Part shown: positions 41,986-50,493 of the stretch, piece after piece
Position numbering within the stretch: the first letter of the stretch is position 1
Layout of the letters: each line of letters begins with the position of its first letter
Assembly: GCA_947586185.1 (NCBI GenBank)
Contig: CANPXN010000003.1
Coordinates: forward strand, 62,001-126,000
DNA length: 64,000 nt
Source: an uncultured Clostridia bacterium
GTDB lineage: Bacteria > Bacillota > Clostridia > Oscillospirales > Ruminococcaceae
Direction of reading: 5' to 3'
Notes under the pieces: generated by a model
What the model saw: the letters and a program-made list of their open reading frames with translations, nothing else
Told to the model about the DNA's origin: nothing
The model's database searches: none
Program-made: the position numbers and the translations under genes

Positions 41986-42003
41986 TTGTTAAGAAATTAA
42001 CAA
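41986..42003 (+). promoter_or_regulatory. Rex operator of adhE
   Basis: TTGTTAAGAAATTAACAA is an exact match to the clostridial Rex site TTGTTAANNNNTTAACAA. It lies just past the -10 box, where bound Rex would block initiation. The rex gene itself is at 60959-61588. By the known mechanism, high NADH releases Rex and induces ethanol formation. Confidence 0.88.
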
Positions 42004-42055
42004 TTAAAAATGCAAAGTAAAAACTTATTAAAAATATTTTTCAGGAGGATTCATT

Positions 42056-44701
42056 ATGGCAAAGAAGACTGAAGAAGCTAATATCGCAGCAGAAAAGCCA
42101 CAGGTTGATCCTAAGGCTATGGTTGACGAATTGGTTCAGAATGCTAAGGTTGCTCTGGACGAGTACATGAAGCTCAACCAGGAACAGATCGACAAAATCA
42201 CAAAGGCTATGGCTCTCGCAGGTCTTTCAGCTCAGATGGAGCTTGCAAAGCTTGCTGTAGAGGAAACAGGCAGAGGTATCTTTGAAGATAAGGTTACTAA
42301 AAACATCTTCTCAACAGAATACATCTGGCACTCAATCAAGTATGAGAAGACTGTAGGCGTTATCGAAGACAATGTTGACGAGGGATACCTTGAGATCGGT
42401 GAGCCTGTTGGTATCGTTGCCGGTGTAACACCTGTTACAAACCCTACATCAACAACAATGTTTAAATCAATTATCTGTGCAAAAACAAGAAACCCTATTA
42501 TCTTCGGTTTCCATCCTAACGCTCAGAAATGTTCAGTAAGAGCTGCACAGATCGTAAGAGATGCTGCCATTGCAGCAGGCGCTCCTGAAAACTGCATCCA
42601 GTGGATCGAAACTCCTTCAATTGAAGCTACCGGATGCCTGATGAATCACCCGGACGTTGCAACAATCCTTGCAACAGGCGGTCCTGGAATGGTTAAGGCT
42701 GCTTATTCTGCCGGAAAACCAGCTCTTGGCGTTGGTCCTGGAAACACACCATGCTATATTGAAAAAACAGCTAAATTAAAGCAGGCTGTTAATGACCTTA
42801 TTCTTTCAAAATCCTTCGATAACGGTATGATCTGCGCTTCAGAGCAGGCCGCTATTATTGATACAGAAATTTATGATGAAGCAGTTGAATTCATGAAGCT
42901 GCACGGCTGCTATTTTGCAAAGCCTGACGAGATCAAGAAGATTCAGGACGTTGTAATCAACGTTGAAAAAATGGCAGTTCAGCCTTGGGTCGTAGGTCAG
43001 TATCCATGGCAGATCGCTGAAAAGGCTGGCATTAAAATTCCTAAGGAAACAAAGGTACTCTGCGTTGAGCTGGGCGGTACAAACGCCGAAGAGCATCCTC
43101 TTGCACTTGAAAAGCTCTCACCTGTTCTTGCTGTTGTCAAGGCAGACACTACTGATCACGCTTTTGAAATGTGTACAGAAATGCTCAAGCATGGTGCAGG
43201 TCATACAGCAGTAATCCACTCAACAAACGAAGACTTAATTGAAAAGTACGGCGAAACAATGAAGGCAAGCCGTATCGTTGTTAACTCTCCTGCATCCTTC
43301 GGAGCTATCGGCGACGTTTACAACTCGATCGCTCCGTCCCTGACACTTGGCTGCGGTTCTTACGGTAAAAACTCAGTTTCTGAAAACGTTACCGCTAAAA
43401 ACCTTATCAACAGAAAGAAAGTTGCAAAGAGGAGACTTAATATGCAGTGGTTTAAGATCCCTGAAAAGATTTATTTTGAACCAGGTTCAGTTCAGTATCT
43501 CGCAAAAATGCCTGACATGCACAGAGTAATGATCGTTGCAGACCCTGGAATGCTTCAGTTCGGCTATGTTGACAGAGTAACATATCAGCTGAACAAAAAC
43601 GCAAATCAGCCGTCAATCGAAATCTTCAGCGAGGTTGAGCCTGATCCGGATCTTACAACTGTCCGCAAGGGTGTTGAAGTAATGAATTCCTTCCAGCCTG
43701 ACGTAATCGTTGCTCTCGGCGGCGGTTCAGCAATGGACGCAGCTAAGGCTATGTGGCTGTTCTATGAGAACCCAGACGCTGACTTCGTTGGTATGGCTCA
43801 GAAGTTTATGGATATCCGTAAGAGAATTTACAAGTTCCCTAAGATGGGTAAAAAAGCAAAGATGGTTTCAATCCCTACAACTTCAGGTACAGGTTCTGAG
43901 GTAACATCATTCGCAGTTATCTCTGACAAGAGCAAGAACATGAAGTATCCTCTTGCTGACTACGAGCTTACACCTGATATTGCAATCGTTGATCCTGAAT
44001 TTGTATACACAGTTCCAAAGAGCTCTACTGCATTTACAGGTCTTGACGTTCTGACACATGCGATCGAAGCCTATGTTTCAATCCTTGCTAACGACTATAC
44101 AGACGCTTTGGCGCTTCACGCAATCAAGCTTGTATTCAAGTATCTGCCTAAGTCATACGCTACAGCAGATAAGGAAGCAAGAGAAAAGATGCACAACGCT
44201 TCATGTATCGCAGGTATGGCATTCTCAAATGCATTCCTTGGCGTTAACCACTCACTGGCTCACAAGCTCGGCGGTGAATTCCACATTCCTCACGGTCTTG
44301 CAAACGCATATCTGCTGCCGCACGTTATTGAGTACAACGGTCAGCCAACTCCTACAAAGCTTGCTGCATGGCCAAAATATGACCACTATATGGCTCCTAA
44401 GCGCTATGCTGAAATTGCAAAGGTACTTGGCTTTGTTCCTCAGAACGCATCCGACCAGGAAGGCGTAAAGGCTCTTGCAGATGCTGTAAGAAAGCTTATG
44501 ACAGATGTTAATATTCCGCTTACTATAAAGGAAGCAGGAGAGCAGGATAAGAGATCTTACATTGATCCTAAGACATATGAAGATTCACTTGAGGATCTTG
44601 CATATAAGGCATTCAATGACCAGTGTACAACTGCTAACCCACGTCTGCCAAGAATTGATGAGCTCAAGCAGCTCTACATGCTGGCTTACTACGGCAAATA
44701 A
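42056..44701 (+). CDS. adhE: Bifunctional acetaldehyde-CoA/alcohol dehydrogenase AdhE
   Basis: The 881-residue enzyme reduces acetyl-CoA to ethanol via acetaldehyde, oxidising two NADH. Residues about 20-450 form the CoA-acylating aldehyde dehydrogenase, with catalytic Cys near 260 in GMICASEQA and GVTPVTNPTSTT. From about 465 the iron alcohol dehydrogenase follows, with GGGSAMDAAKAMW, TFPTTSGTGSEVT-like SIPTTSGTGSEVTSFA and the metal ligands in DVLTHAIEAYVS and NHSLAHKLGGEFHIPHG. Length is standard. Codon use is biased as in highly expressed genes. A perfect Rex operator overlies its promoter; TCAGGAGG precedes the ATG. Confidence 0.97.
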   Translation: MAKKTEEANIAAEKPQVDPKAMVDELVQNAKVALDEYMKLNQEQIDKITKAMALAGLSAQMELAKLAVEETGRGIFEDKVTKNIFSTEYIWHSIKYEKTVGVIEDNVDEGYLEIGEPVGIVAGVTPVTNPTSTTMFKSIICAKTRNPIIFGFHPNAQKCSVRAAQIVRDAAIAAGAPENCIQWIETPSIEATGCLMNHPDVATILATGGPGMVKAAYSAGKPALGVGPGNTPCYIEKTAKLKQAVNDLILSKSFDNGMICASEQAAIIDTEIYDEAVEFMKLHGCYFAKPDEIKKIQDVVINVEKMAVQPWVVGQYPWQIAEKAGIKIPKETKVLCVELGGTNAEEHPLALEKLSPVLAVVKADTTDHAFEMCTEMLKHGAGHTAVIHSTNEDLIEKYGETMKASRIVVNSPASFGAIGDVYNSIAPSLTLGCGSYGKNSVSENVTAKNLINRKKVAKRRLNMQWFKIPEKIYFEPGSVQYLAKMPDMHRVMIVADPGMLQFGYVDRVTYQLNKNANQPSIEIFSEVEPDPDLTTVRKGVEVMNSFQPDVIVALGGGSAMDAAKAMWLFYENPDADFVGMAQKFMDIRKRIYKFPKMGKKAKMVSIPTTSGTGSEVTSFAVISDKSKNMKYPLADYELTPDIAIVDPEFVYTVPKSSTAFTGLDVLTHAIEAYVSILANDYTDALALHAIKLVFKYLPKSYATADKEAREKMHNASCIAGMAFSNAFLGVNHSLAHKLGGEFHIPHGLANAYLLPHVIEYNGQPTPTKLAAWPKYDHYMAPKRYAEIAKVLGFVPQNASDQEGVKALADAVRKLMTDVNIPLTIKEAGEQDKRSYIDPKTYEDSLEDLAYKAFNDQCTTANPRLPRIDELKQLYMLAYYGK

Positions 44702-44738
44702 TTAGCTTTTTTCATAATCCCCCTTTATATATTTTTAA

Positions 44739-44776
44739 ATCCCGGAAAGGTTTCTCTGCCTTTCCGGGATTTTTTA
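44739..44776 (+). terminator. Intrinsic terminator of adhE
   Basis: ATCCCGGAAAGG (44739-44750) pairs with CCTTTCCGGGAT (44759-44770) and is followed by TTTTT. Confidence 0.92.
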
Positions 44777-44778
44777 TA

Positions 44779-44860
44779 GGCAACACCACACGAAGATTGT
44801 ACACAAATTTGCAAGCAAAGTGTGTGCAAAGCAGTCAGGCGTACTTTGTGCAGTGTTGCC
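44779..44860. repeat. Long imperfect palindrome after adhE, candidate interspersed repeat
   Basis: GGCAACAC (44779-44786) and GTGTTGCC (44853-44860) bound an 82-base segment rich in TGTGTGCA- and TTTGTG-type words. It shares GCACACACTTT (minus strand) with the hairpin at 39380-39430. It is separate from the adhE terminator. Confidence 0.5.
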
Positions 44861-44902
44861 ATAATGTAAACTGATAATTACATAAACGCAACTACACAGA
44901 TG

Positions 44903-44931
44903 TTGACAGAAATTTTCATCAATGGTATAAT
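44903..44931 (+). promoter_or_regulatory. Promoter of the cohesin-like/LRR/dockerin gene
   Basis: TTGACA (44903-44908) and TATAAT (44926-44931) with a 17-base spacer, 48 bases before the start codon. Confidence 0.8.
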
Positions 44932-44978
44932 TAGATTCAAAGACAACTCATCCGTTTAACTATAAGATTGGAGAAAAT

Positions 44979-46445
44979 ATGAAAAGGTTTTTTAGAATTA
45001 TTACCGTGCTTTGCTCAATTGCGATCATTATATCCATAGGAGGAGTATTCCCCGCTTCGGGAGAGGAAGAGTGCAGCGGAATCCTCACTATCGCTCCCGG
45101 AAAAACCGTTCCGGGAGGAACCTGCACCATGAGCCTCTCCTTAACTGGTACAGATATTGAATTTGAGTACTTTACATTTAGTCTTGACATGGAACTGCCG
45201 GGAAAATTAATGTACGCAGACGGCAGTGAAATGGGCGTAAGCAATAGCTATAGCTCCATACATTTTTATAGGATCTATCCCGGTTCAAAATCAGTGCTGT
45301 ATATAACTGTTCCCGGCGATCTTAAACAGGGCGATAAATTTCCTCTGAAAATCACCAAAACCTTTGGCTATACCACAGACGGAACTAAATACAGCCTTAC
45401 GCCTAAGGATTCATATGTTGAAATAACAGCTAAAAGCAGCAGCTATGAACTTCAATATGAAAATTATTACAGTGATACGGTCAAGGTGGTCGGCTGTACG
45501 GGATATCCCGAAAGCGTTGTTATTCCGGAAACGTATAACGGAGTCAAGGTCAGCTGCATTGACAGAAACGCTTTTGAGTATCAAAGTCAGCTCAAGTCCA
45601 TTACGCTCCCTGACACATTAGAGCTGATATGTCAATATGCATTTAATGGCTGCTCACAGCTTTCGGAAATAAGCTTTCCAAGCAGCCTTAAGGGAATTGA
45701 GCAATGCGCCTTTTCAAAGTCAGGACTGACAAAGGCGGTTTTTCCATATGGAATAAATAAGATCGGATCGAGAGCATTTTATAAGTGTCAAGATCTAAGC
45801 TATATATATCTTCCAAAAAGCATAACGCTTATAGAGTCAAGTGCATTCTATGACTGTAATTTCCTTGAAAGAGTCGTTGCAAAATGCGACCCGGAGATCG
45901 AAAGTCAAGCATTACCACTCAAATCATTTCTCAACAAAAATCTGACTATCTACGGCAAACCGGGAAGTTCCTTTGAAAAGCTTGCAAATGAGGAGAGCTT
46001 TGACTTCAAGCCGCTCTACACAACGTCTCTTGACGTAGTACACAACGCTTTTGAGGAACGCCAATCACTTATTAGAACACTTATGAAGGTCATGTATTAT
46101 ACTGGTGAAGAAGTATCTGATTATGATTATACTGTCAAGGATAACGTTGCTTCTGTTTCCGTTGACGGAACCGTATACCACAGTATTACCTTTGTAAAAC
46201 GCGGAGATGTAAACGGCGATGGCAAGATCACTGCCGAAGATGCATCCCTTGCATTCAGCGAATATAAGAGAATGTATAAGGGCCAGCCGCAAAAGCTCAG
46301 CGATTCAGAAATATATGCCGCAAACGTTGACGGAGATACTTCGCAGGATAATAAGCTTACCGCAAAGGATGCCTCATACATTTTCTCCTACTACAAGGAA
46401 GAATACAAAAACGGAACGGCAAGCTTTCCATTTTTAAAACAATAG
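44979..46445 (+). CDS. Secreted protein with cohesin-like domain, LRR_5 repeats and dockerin
   Basis: The 488-residue product has a signal peptide (FFRIITVLCSIAIIISIGGV), then a beta-sandwich-like domain (about 35-150) whose opening GKTVPGGTCTMSLSL and later GDLKQGDKFPLKI resemble cohesin domains. LRR_5 repeats follow (about 185-300, AFNGCSQLSEISFPSSL, AFYKCQDLSYIYLPKSI), and a dockerin ends the protein (GDVNGDGKITAEDASLAFSE, DNKLTAKDASYIFSYYKE). If the first domain is a true cohesin the protein could both dock and receive partners, acting as an adaptor. That assignment is tentative. The AGAT-type ribosome site is weak (GGAGAA). Confidence 0.8.
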   Translation: MKRFFRIITVLCSIAIIISIGGVFPASGEEECSGILTIAPGKTVPGGTCTMSLSLTGTDIEFEYFTFSLDMELPGKLMYADGSEMGVSNSYSSIHFYRIYPGSKSVLYITVPGDLKQGDKFPLKITKTFGYTTDGTKYSLTPKDSYVEITAKSSSYELQYENYYSDTVKVVGCTGYPESVVIPETYNGVKVSCIDRNAFEYQSQLKSITLPDTLELICQYAFNGCSQLSEISFPSSLKGIEQCAFSKSGLTKAVFPYGINKIGSRAFYKCQDLSYIYLPKSITLIESSAFYDCNFLERVVAKCDPEIESQALPLKSFLNKNLTIYGKPGSSFEKLANEESFDFKPLYTTSLDVVHNAFEERQSLIRTLMKVMYYTGEEVSDYDYTVKDNVASVSVDGTVYHSITFVKRGDVNGDGKITAEDASLAFSEYKRMYKGQPQKLSDSEIYAANVDGDTSQDNKLTAKDASYIFSYYKEEYKNGTASFPFLKQ

Positions 46446-46447
46446 AA

Positions 46448-46482
46448 AAAAATCCATGCGCTCACTGAACGCATGGATTTTT
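46448..46482. terminator. Bidirectional terminator between convergent units
   Basis: AAAAATCCATGCG (46448-46460) pairs perfectly with CGCATGGATTTTT (46470-46482). T-tracts on both strands serve the plus-strand dockerin gene and the minus-strand five-gene operon. Confidence 0.9.
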
Positions 46483-46493
46483 CTTTGCAAAAA

Positions 46494-46838
46494 TTACTTT
46501 TTCTTATTCTTTCCAACAGCCTCAAGAACCTTCTGAAATTCAAGAGCCTTTTCGATGCTTCTCTCGATTTTCAGTCTTCCGGTAGTAAATGCTGCTACCG
46601 GATTCAAAGAACCGTCCGCAAGCTTGAAAAAGTTTTTGGCGGAAGCTATAAGCTTACAGTCATGGTCGTGGTAGTCATAAGGCTCTACGGCTATTTTTCC
46701 GTCGTTTACCTCAATATAAAACGTACCGCTGCCATCACCCTTGATAAACACTTCAACGGCAAGATGACCCTTATAATCAATATCTCCGCACTGTGTTAGA
46801 TATTCCTTTGTTTTGGAAAAAATTTCTTCAAAATTCAT
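46494..46838 (-). CDS. SCP2 sterol-carrier-type domain protein
   Basis: The 114-residue protein is a lone SCP2 domain: an amphipathic N-terminal helix, strands GHLAVEVFIKGDGSGTFYIE and the family-defining DGSLNPVAAFTTGRLKIERS with a C-terminal helix ending in lysines. SCP2 folds bind lipids or hydrophobic ligands in a tunnel; the bacterial role is unclear. It is the last gene of the operon that begins at 53684, 15 bases after the DHHW gene. Its link to that pathway could be lipid handling, which is inference. Confidence 0.85.
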   Translation of the reverse strand: MNFEEIFSKTKEYLTQCGDIDYKGHLAVEVFIKGDGSGTFYIEVNDGKIAVEPYDYHDHDCKLIASAKNFFKLADGSLNPVAAFTTGRLKIERSIEKALEFQKVLEAVGKNKKK

Positions 46839-46853
46839 ATAATTATCCTTTCA

Positions 46854-49073
46854 TTAATCCGGTACAAGATACCAATTACCATTCTCGTCAAATTCATAAT
46901 GAGAACCCTGAGGCGTTTCAAGACATCCATCCGCATTCTGATTACCGCCGCCTCCTTCAGGCTCCTGCTGTACAGGTTCTTGCTGAACAGGTTCCTGTAC
47001 TGGCTCTTGCTGCACTGGTTCTTGCTGAGCAGGTTCCTGAACGGCAGGCACATCATAGCCGCCTGAGCTGCCGCCCTGATCGTTATTCTGCTGTTCCTTT
47101 GCCTTTCTTTCTTCCTCAGCCTTACGCTCCTCTTCTTCTTTTTTCTGCTCCTCTTCTTCCTCTTTCTGTTTTTTCTCATCTTCCTCCTTCCGGCGCTTTT
47201 CTTCCTCAGCCTTTTTCCATGCGCTTTCTTCATCTGCGCTTGTATTTATAAGTATTTTCTGAGCAAAGCTGAGATATTCAACATAAGCGTAATTTTCAGT
47301 GCTGTAAAGAGAAACACTTCCGGTATCGTAAAGTGGCACTCCGGAAACAGTCTGACTTTTTCCACCTTTATAGGTAATTTTAAAGTCATACTCAGAGCCG
47401 CCCTCTCTTTCAAAAGGAGCGGAAAGCCTTACCTTTTCAGAGGCTGCAATACTTTCGCCTCCAAGGAGCTTGCTTCCCCAGTTCTTTTCGCCGGATTTGC
47501 GTATCTGAATCTCAGTTATATCCTTTCCTGAATTGTTCAGAATAAACACTGCCTCACCGTCTTTACTTCCAACAGCCCTAAACTCGCTGCTGTCAGAAAA
47601 AGCATACTGCGCCGATGAATCACGAATGACAGGTTCTTCCCTTACAGCCGAGAAATTAGCTGTATCGCTATCTTTCCATACGCTTTTATCAGTTTTTACA
47701 CAAACTGTTTTATCACCATTCTTAACAAGAATATTAGTTATAACTTCTCCCTCCGGAACGTTTTCAGGTCTGAGATAGAACTGATAGTCATAATCGCTTT
47801 CACCGGAGGAAATACAAAATGCTTCATAGCATTCGGATTTTCCATTTTCGCCCTTTATTTCAGCATAGATCATGGAATCATCTGTTACAAAGCCTTTGTC
47901 GATACTTCCCATAGCCATAAACAGTCCGTCGATAAGTCCGCTGTGGAAAGTAGTGCTGCTTTCGGTTTCGGTGTCCGCAGCTACTCCCTCAGCCTTCGGC
48001 GCTTCCATAGCCGGAGCTTTATCTGCAAGCTTTCCGATATTTCTTTCAACAAGCTCAATTATGATGACATCCGGATCATATTTTTCCGTATCACGCTCTA
48101 AATAATAAGGCTGATACTTTGAAAATGCCGCCTGTGAAAACTCCCCTGCCATAAAAGGCATAAGAGTATTTGTAAAGGAATCCCTATACATAAGAAGACT
48201 TCCAGACCCGGAGGGGCTTACTGTCAGAGAAAAGTCCGAATCGACCTTAGCATCCTTGCTTACAAATTCATAATCAAACACAGGATCATAATACTGATTT
48301 TCCTCAGGCTTTGCAAGCTCCGGATAAATCATATCCGCAAGATCCCCCACATAATCGCAGCAAACTTCCTTTTCAGCGCTGCTATAGGTATTATGTGGAA
48401 CCTCCGCAGCATCCATTATTGCATTATACGCAAGCTTTGCGCCATCATTATTCCAATGAGAGTCCCTCTTGAGATACAGCGTTTCGCCACTGCTTTTAAA
48501 AAGGCTGTAAAGGTCAGCATAGTTGACCTCCATTTCCAAAAGCTCTTCAGAAAACCTTTCAAGGTTTGATGCCGAATCAGCTTCCTTATAATAATACGGC
48601 ATGTACTCGCCATAAAGACTGTTTTTGTTGGCAGGCACTGTAAATACAAACTTACGTCCCTGAGCCTCAGCCGATTTCTGCATCAGTGAAACATTATGAG
48701 CCATGTTAAAAATTTTTCTGTCCGAATACTGGTTAGTTCCCCTGTAATCGTCAAGGGAAAGCGAAGTAAAAAGCCATCCGTCCTTACCGGTTACGATCTC
48801 ACTTGTCTGAGATACCCCAAAAAGATCGGACATAAGCTTTCCGTTAACAGAAACCATTTGCTGTCTGAACGCAAAGTTTTCTTCAAACCATGCACCCATA
48901 TCCGTTAAGTAACTGCTGTTTATCTTTCCTTTGCTGCTAAGCTCCGGAAACGCAAGCTTATCCTTGTTCTCCGTACTTTGCTGCATACCGGCAAATTTTA
49001 TTAATACCAGAGGAACAAGGCATACAAGCATTACTATTATAATGTAAAGATAATTTAAACGCTTCTTTTCCAT
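46854..49073 (-). CDS. DHHW/AlgX-like surface O-acetylation protein with coiled-coil and proline-rich tail
   Basis: The 739-residue protein has an N-terminal signal anchor (about 8-28), an AlgJ/AlgX-like SGNH domain (about 40-350) with FEENFAFRQQMV, VPANKNSLYGEY and the catalytic-type DSHWNNDGAKLAYN. A beta-rich region follows (about 370-600). Residues about 620-670 are a highly charged Lys/Glu coiled coil, then a Gln-Glu-Pro-Val repeat tract (about 685-712) and a short C-terminal patch. Partners of MBOAT proteins transfer acetyl groups to exopolysaccharides. The coiled-coil tail is unusual for the family. It follows the MBOAT gene by 12 bases. Confidence 0.85.
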   Translation of the reverse strand: MEKKRLNYLYIIIVMLVCLVPLVLIKFAGMQQSTENKDKLAFPELSSKGKINSSYLTDMGAWFEENFAFRQQMVSVNGKLMSDLFGVSQTSEIVTGKDGWLFTSLSLDDYRGTNQYSDRKIFNMAHNVSLMQKSAEAQGRKFVFTVPANKNSLYGEYMPYYYKEADSASNLERFSEELLEMEVNYADLYSLFKSSGETLYLKRDSHWNNDGAKLAYNAIMDAAEVPHNTYSSAEKEVCCDYVGDLADMIYPELAKPEENQYYDPVFDYEFVSKDAKVDSDFSLTVSPSGSGSLLMYRDSFTNTLMPFMAGEFSQAAFSKYQPYYLERDTEKYDPDVIIIELVERNIGKLADKAPAMEAPKAEGVAADTETESSTTFHSGLIDGLFMAMGSIDKGFVTDDSMIYAEIKGENGKSECYEAFCISSGESDYDYQFYLRPENVPEGEVITNILVKNGDKTVCVKTDKSVWKDSDTANFSAVREEPVIRDSSAQYAFSDSSEFRAVGSKDGEAVFILNNSGKDITEIQIRKSGEKNWGSKLLGGESIAASEKVRLSAPFEREGGSEYDFKITYKGGKSQTVSGVPLYDTGSVSLYSTENYAYVEYLSFAQKILINTSADEESAWKKAEEEKRRKEEDEKKQKEEEEEQKKEEEERKAEEERKAKEQQNNDQGGSSGGYDVPAVQEPAQQEPVQQEPVQEPVQQEPVQQEPEGGGGNQNADGCLETPQGSHYEFDENGNWYLVPD

Positions 49074-49085
49074 AGCTCCTCCTTT

Positions 49086-50489
49086 TTAAAATCTGAAATA
49101 AATAAACGGATTATACGTTCCGCCAGCAAGACTCAGCATACATATTATCAGCAGACACGGCGAGATCACATAAGTGATACCGTTCACAATCATCGCAGTT
49201 CGTCCGCTGTTGATAAGCCTATTTATAATAAAGTTCTTTACAGGGAATGAAAGTACACATGCCACAGCAAGGGTTATTATAAACAAAGGCGTAAGCTGAG
49301 CTGAAAACACGCTCATTGCATCTGATGAAAACTCAAAGCCGGAAAACATTTTTCCTATCATTGAAACGCCCTGAGTAATCGTATCCGCACGGAAAATCAC
49401 AAATCCCACGCATACAACTAAAATCGCATATATATGCTTTAGTATTTTCGGCGCTTTAAGCTTCGGTACAAACTCCTCAAGGAGCATGAAGAAGCCGTTG
49501 TAAAGACCCCATATAATAAACGTCCAGTTTGCGCCATGCCAGAATCCTGTACAGAAAAATACAATAAGCTTATTTACACAGGTCCTTGACTTGCCCTTAC
49601 GGTTACCTCCGAGAGGTATGTAGAGATATTCCTTGAACCAAGTGGAAAGGGATATGTGCCATCTTCTCCAGAAATCCCGTATGCTCAGAGCGCTGTAAGG
49701 ATAATTAAAGTTTTCTCTGAACTCAAAGCCGAACATCTGTCCAAGACCGATCGCCATATCACTGTAGCCGCTGAAATCATAGTATATCTGCATCATATAT
49801 GCAAGAGCAGCAGCCCATGCTGTAAGAATATTTATATCATCAGAGCCAAGAGCAAATATATTGTCAGCAGTCAGAGCCATTGTATTGGCAATAAGCACCT
49901 TTTTGGAAAGACCTATAACAAACCTGCGAAGACCCATTGCCGTTTTAAGAGCAGTTTGTTCACGGCATCCTATCTGCTTTTCAATATCGTGATACTTTAT
50001 AATTGGTCCGGCTATAAGCTGTGGGAAGAATGAAATATACAGCAGAACTTTAGCAAAGTTCTTCTGAGGAGCAACATCCTGTCTGTAAACATCAATAACA
50101 TAGGACAGAGCTTGGAATGTAAAGAACGAAATTCCCACAGGAAGCTTTATATCAGGCACATTAAGATGCAGACCTAAAATATTGTTTATTGATTCAACAA
50201 AGAATCCGGAATACTTGAAAACTCCAAGCATTCCAAGATTCAGTATAACTGAAACAATAACCGCAGCCTTTCTTCCCCTCTTATCAGGACCGCACAACAG
50301 CCCGAAAATATAATTCATACATATACTGAAAAGCATAAGTATAATATAGACCGGCTCTCCATATGCGTAGAAGACAAGGCTTGCAATTATAAGGAGTATG
50401 TTTTTCCCTTTAAGTCCGGGTATTATTGAATAGCAGATAAATACCAGAGGGAAGAACACACATAAAAATACTAATGAACTGAAAACCAT
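49086..50489 (-). CDS. MBOAT-family O-acyltransferase (AlgI-like)
   Basis: The 467-residue polytopic membrane protein has the AlgI-type landmarks GISFFTFQALSYVIDVYR, RDFWRRWHISLSTWF (with the conserved Arg-Trp-His), KEYLYIPLGGNRKG and the catalytic His in FWHGANWTFIIWG. It moves acyl groups across the membrane for O-acetylation of cell-surface polymers. With the DHHW protein downstream it forms the usual two-component acetylation unit. The start follows the transglutaminase-like stop by four bases and the ribosome site is weak, suggesting translational coupling. Confidence 0.93.
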   Translation of the reverse strand: MVFSSLVFLCVFFPLVFICYSIIPGLKGKNILLIIASLVFYAYGEPVYIILMLFSICMNYIFGLLCGPDKRGRKAAVIVSVILNLGMLGVFKYSGFFVESINNILGLHLNVPDIKLPVGISFFTFQALSYVIDVYRQDVAPQKNFAKVLLYISFFPQLIAGPIIKYHDIEKQIGCREQTALKTAMGLRRFVIGLSKKVLIANTMALTADNIFALGSDDINILTAWAAALAYMMQIYYDFSGYSDMAIGLGQMFGFEFRENFNYPYSALSIRDFWRRWHISLSTWFKEYLYIPLGGNRKGKSRTCVNKLIVFFCTGFWHGANWTFIIWGLYNGFFMLLEEFVPKLKAPKILKHIYAILVVCVGFVIFRADTITQGVSMIGKMFSGFEFSSDAMSVFSAQLTPLFIITLAVACVLSFPVKNFIINRLINSGRTAMIVNGITYVISPCLLIICMLSLAGGTYNPFIYFRF

Positions 50490-50493
50490 ACCA

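Noticed and set aside
46940..47040. Short tandem repeats that could suggest a CRISPR or minisatellite
   Set aside because: The repeats are in frame and encode the Gln-Glu-Pro-Val tract; there are no unique spacers.
46793..47251. Plus-strand open frame and its minus-strand lysine/arginine-rich counterpart opposite the DHHW tail
   Set aside because: Both are shadows of the biased coiled-coil and Gln-Glu-Pro-Val repeat coding sequence.
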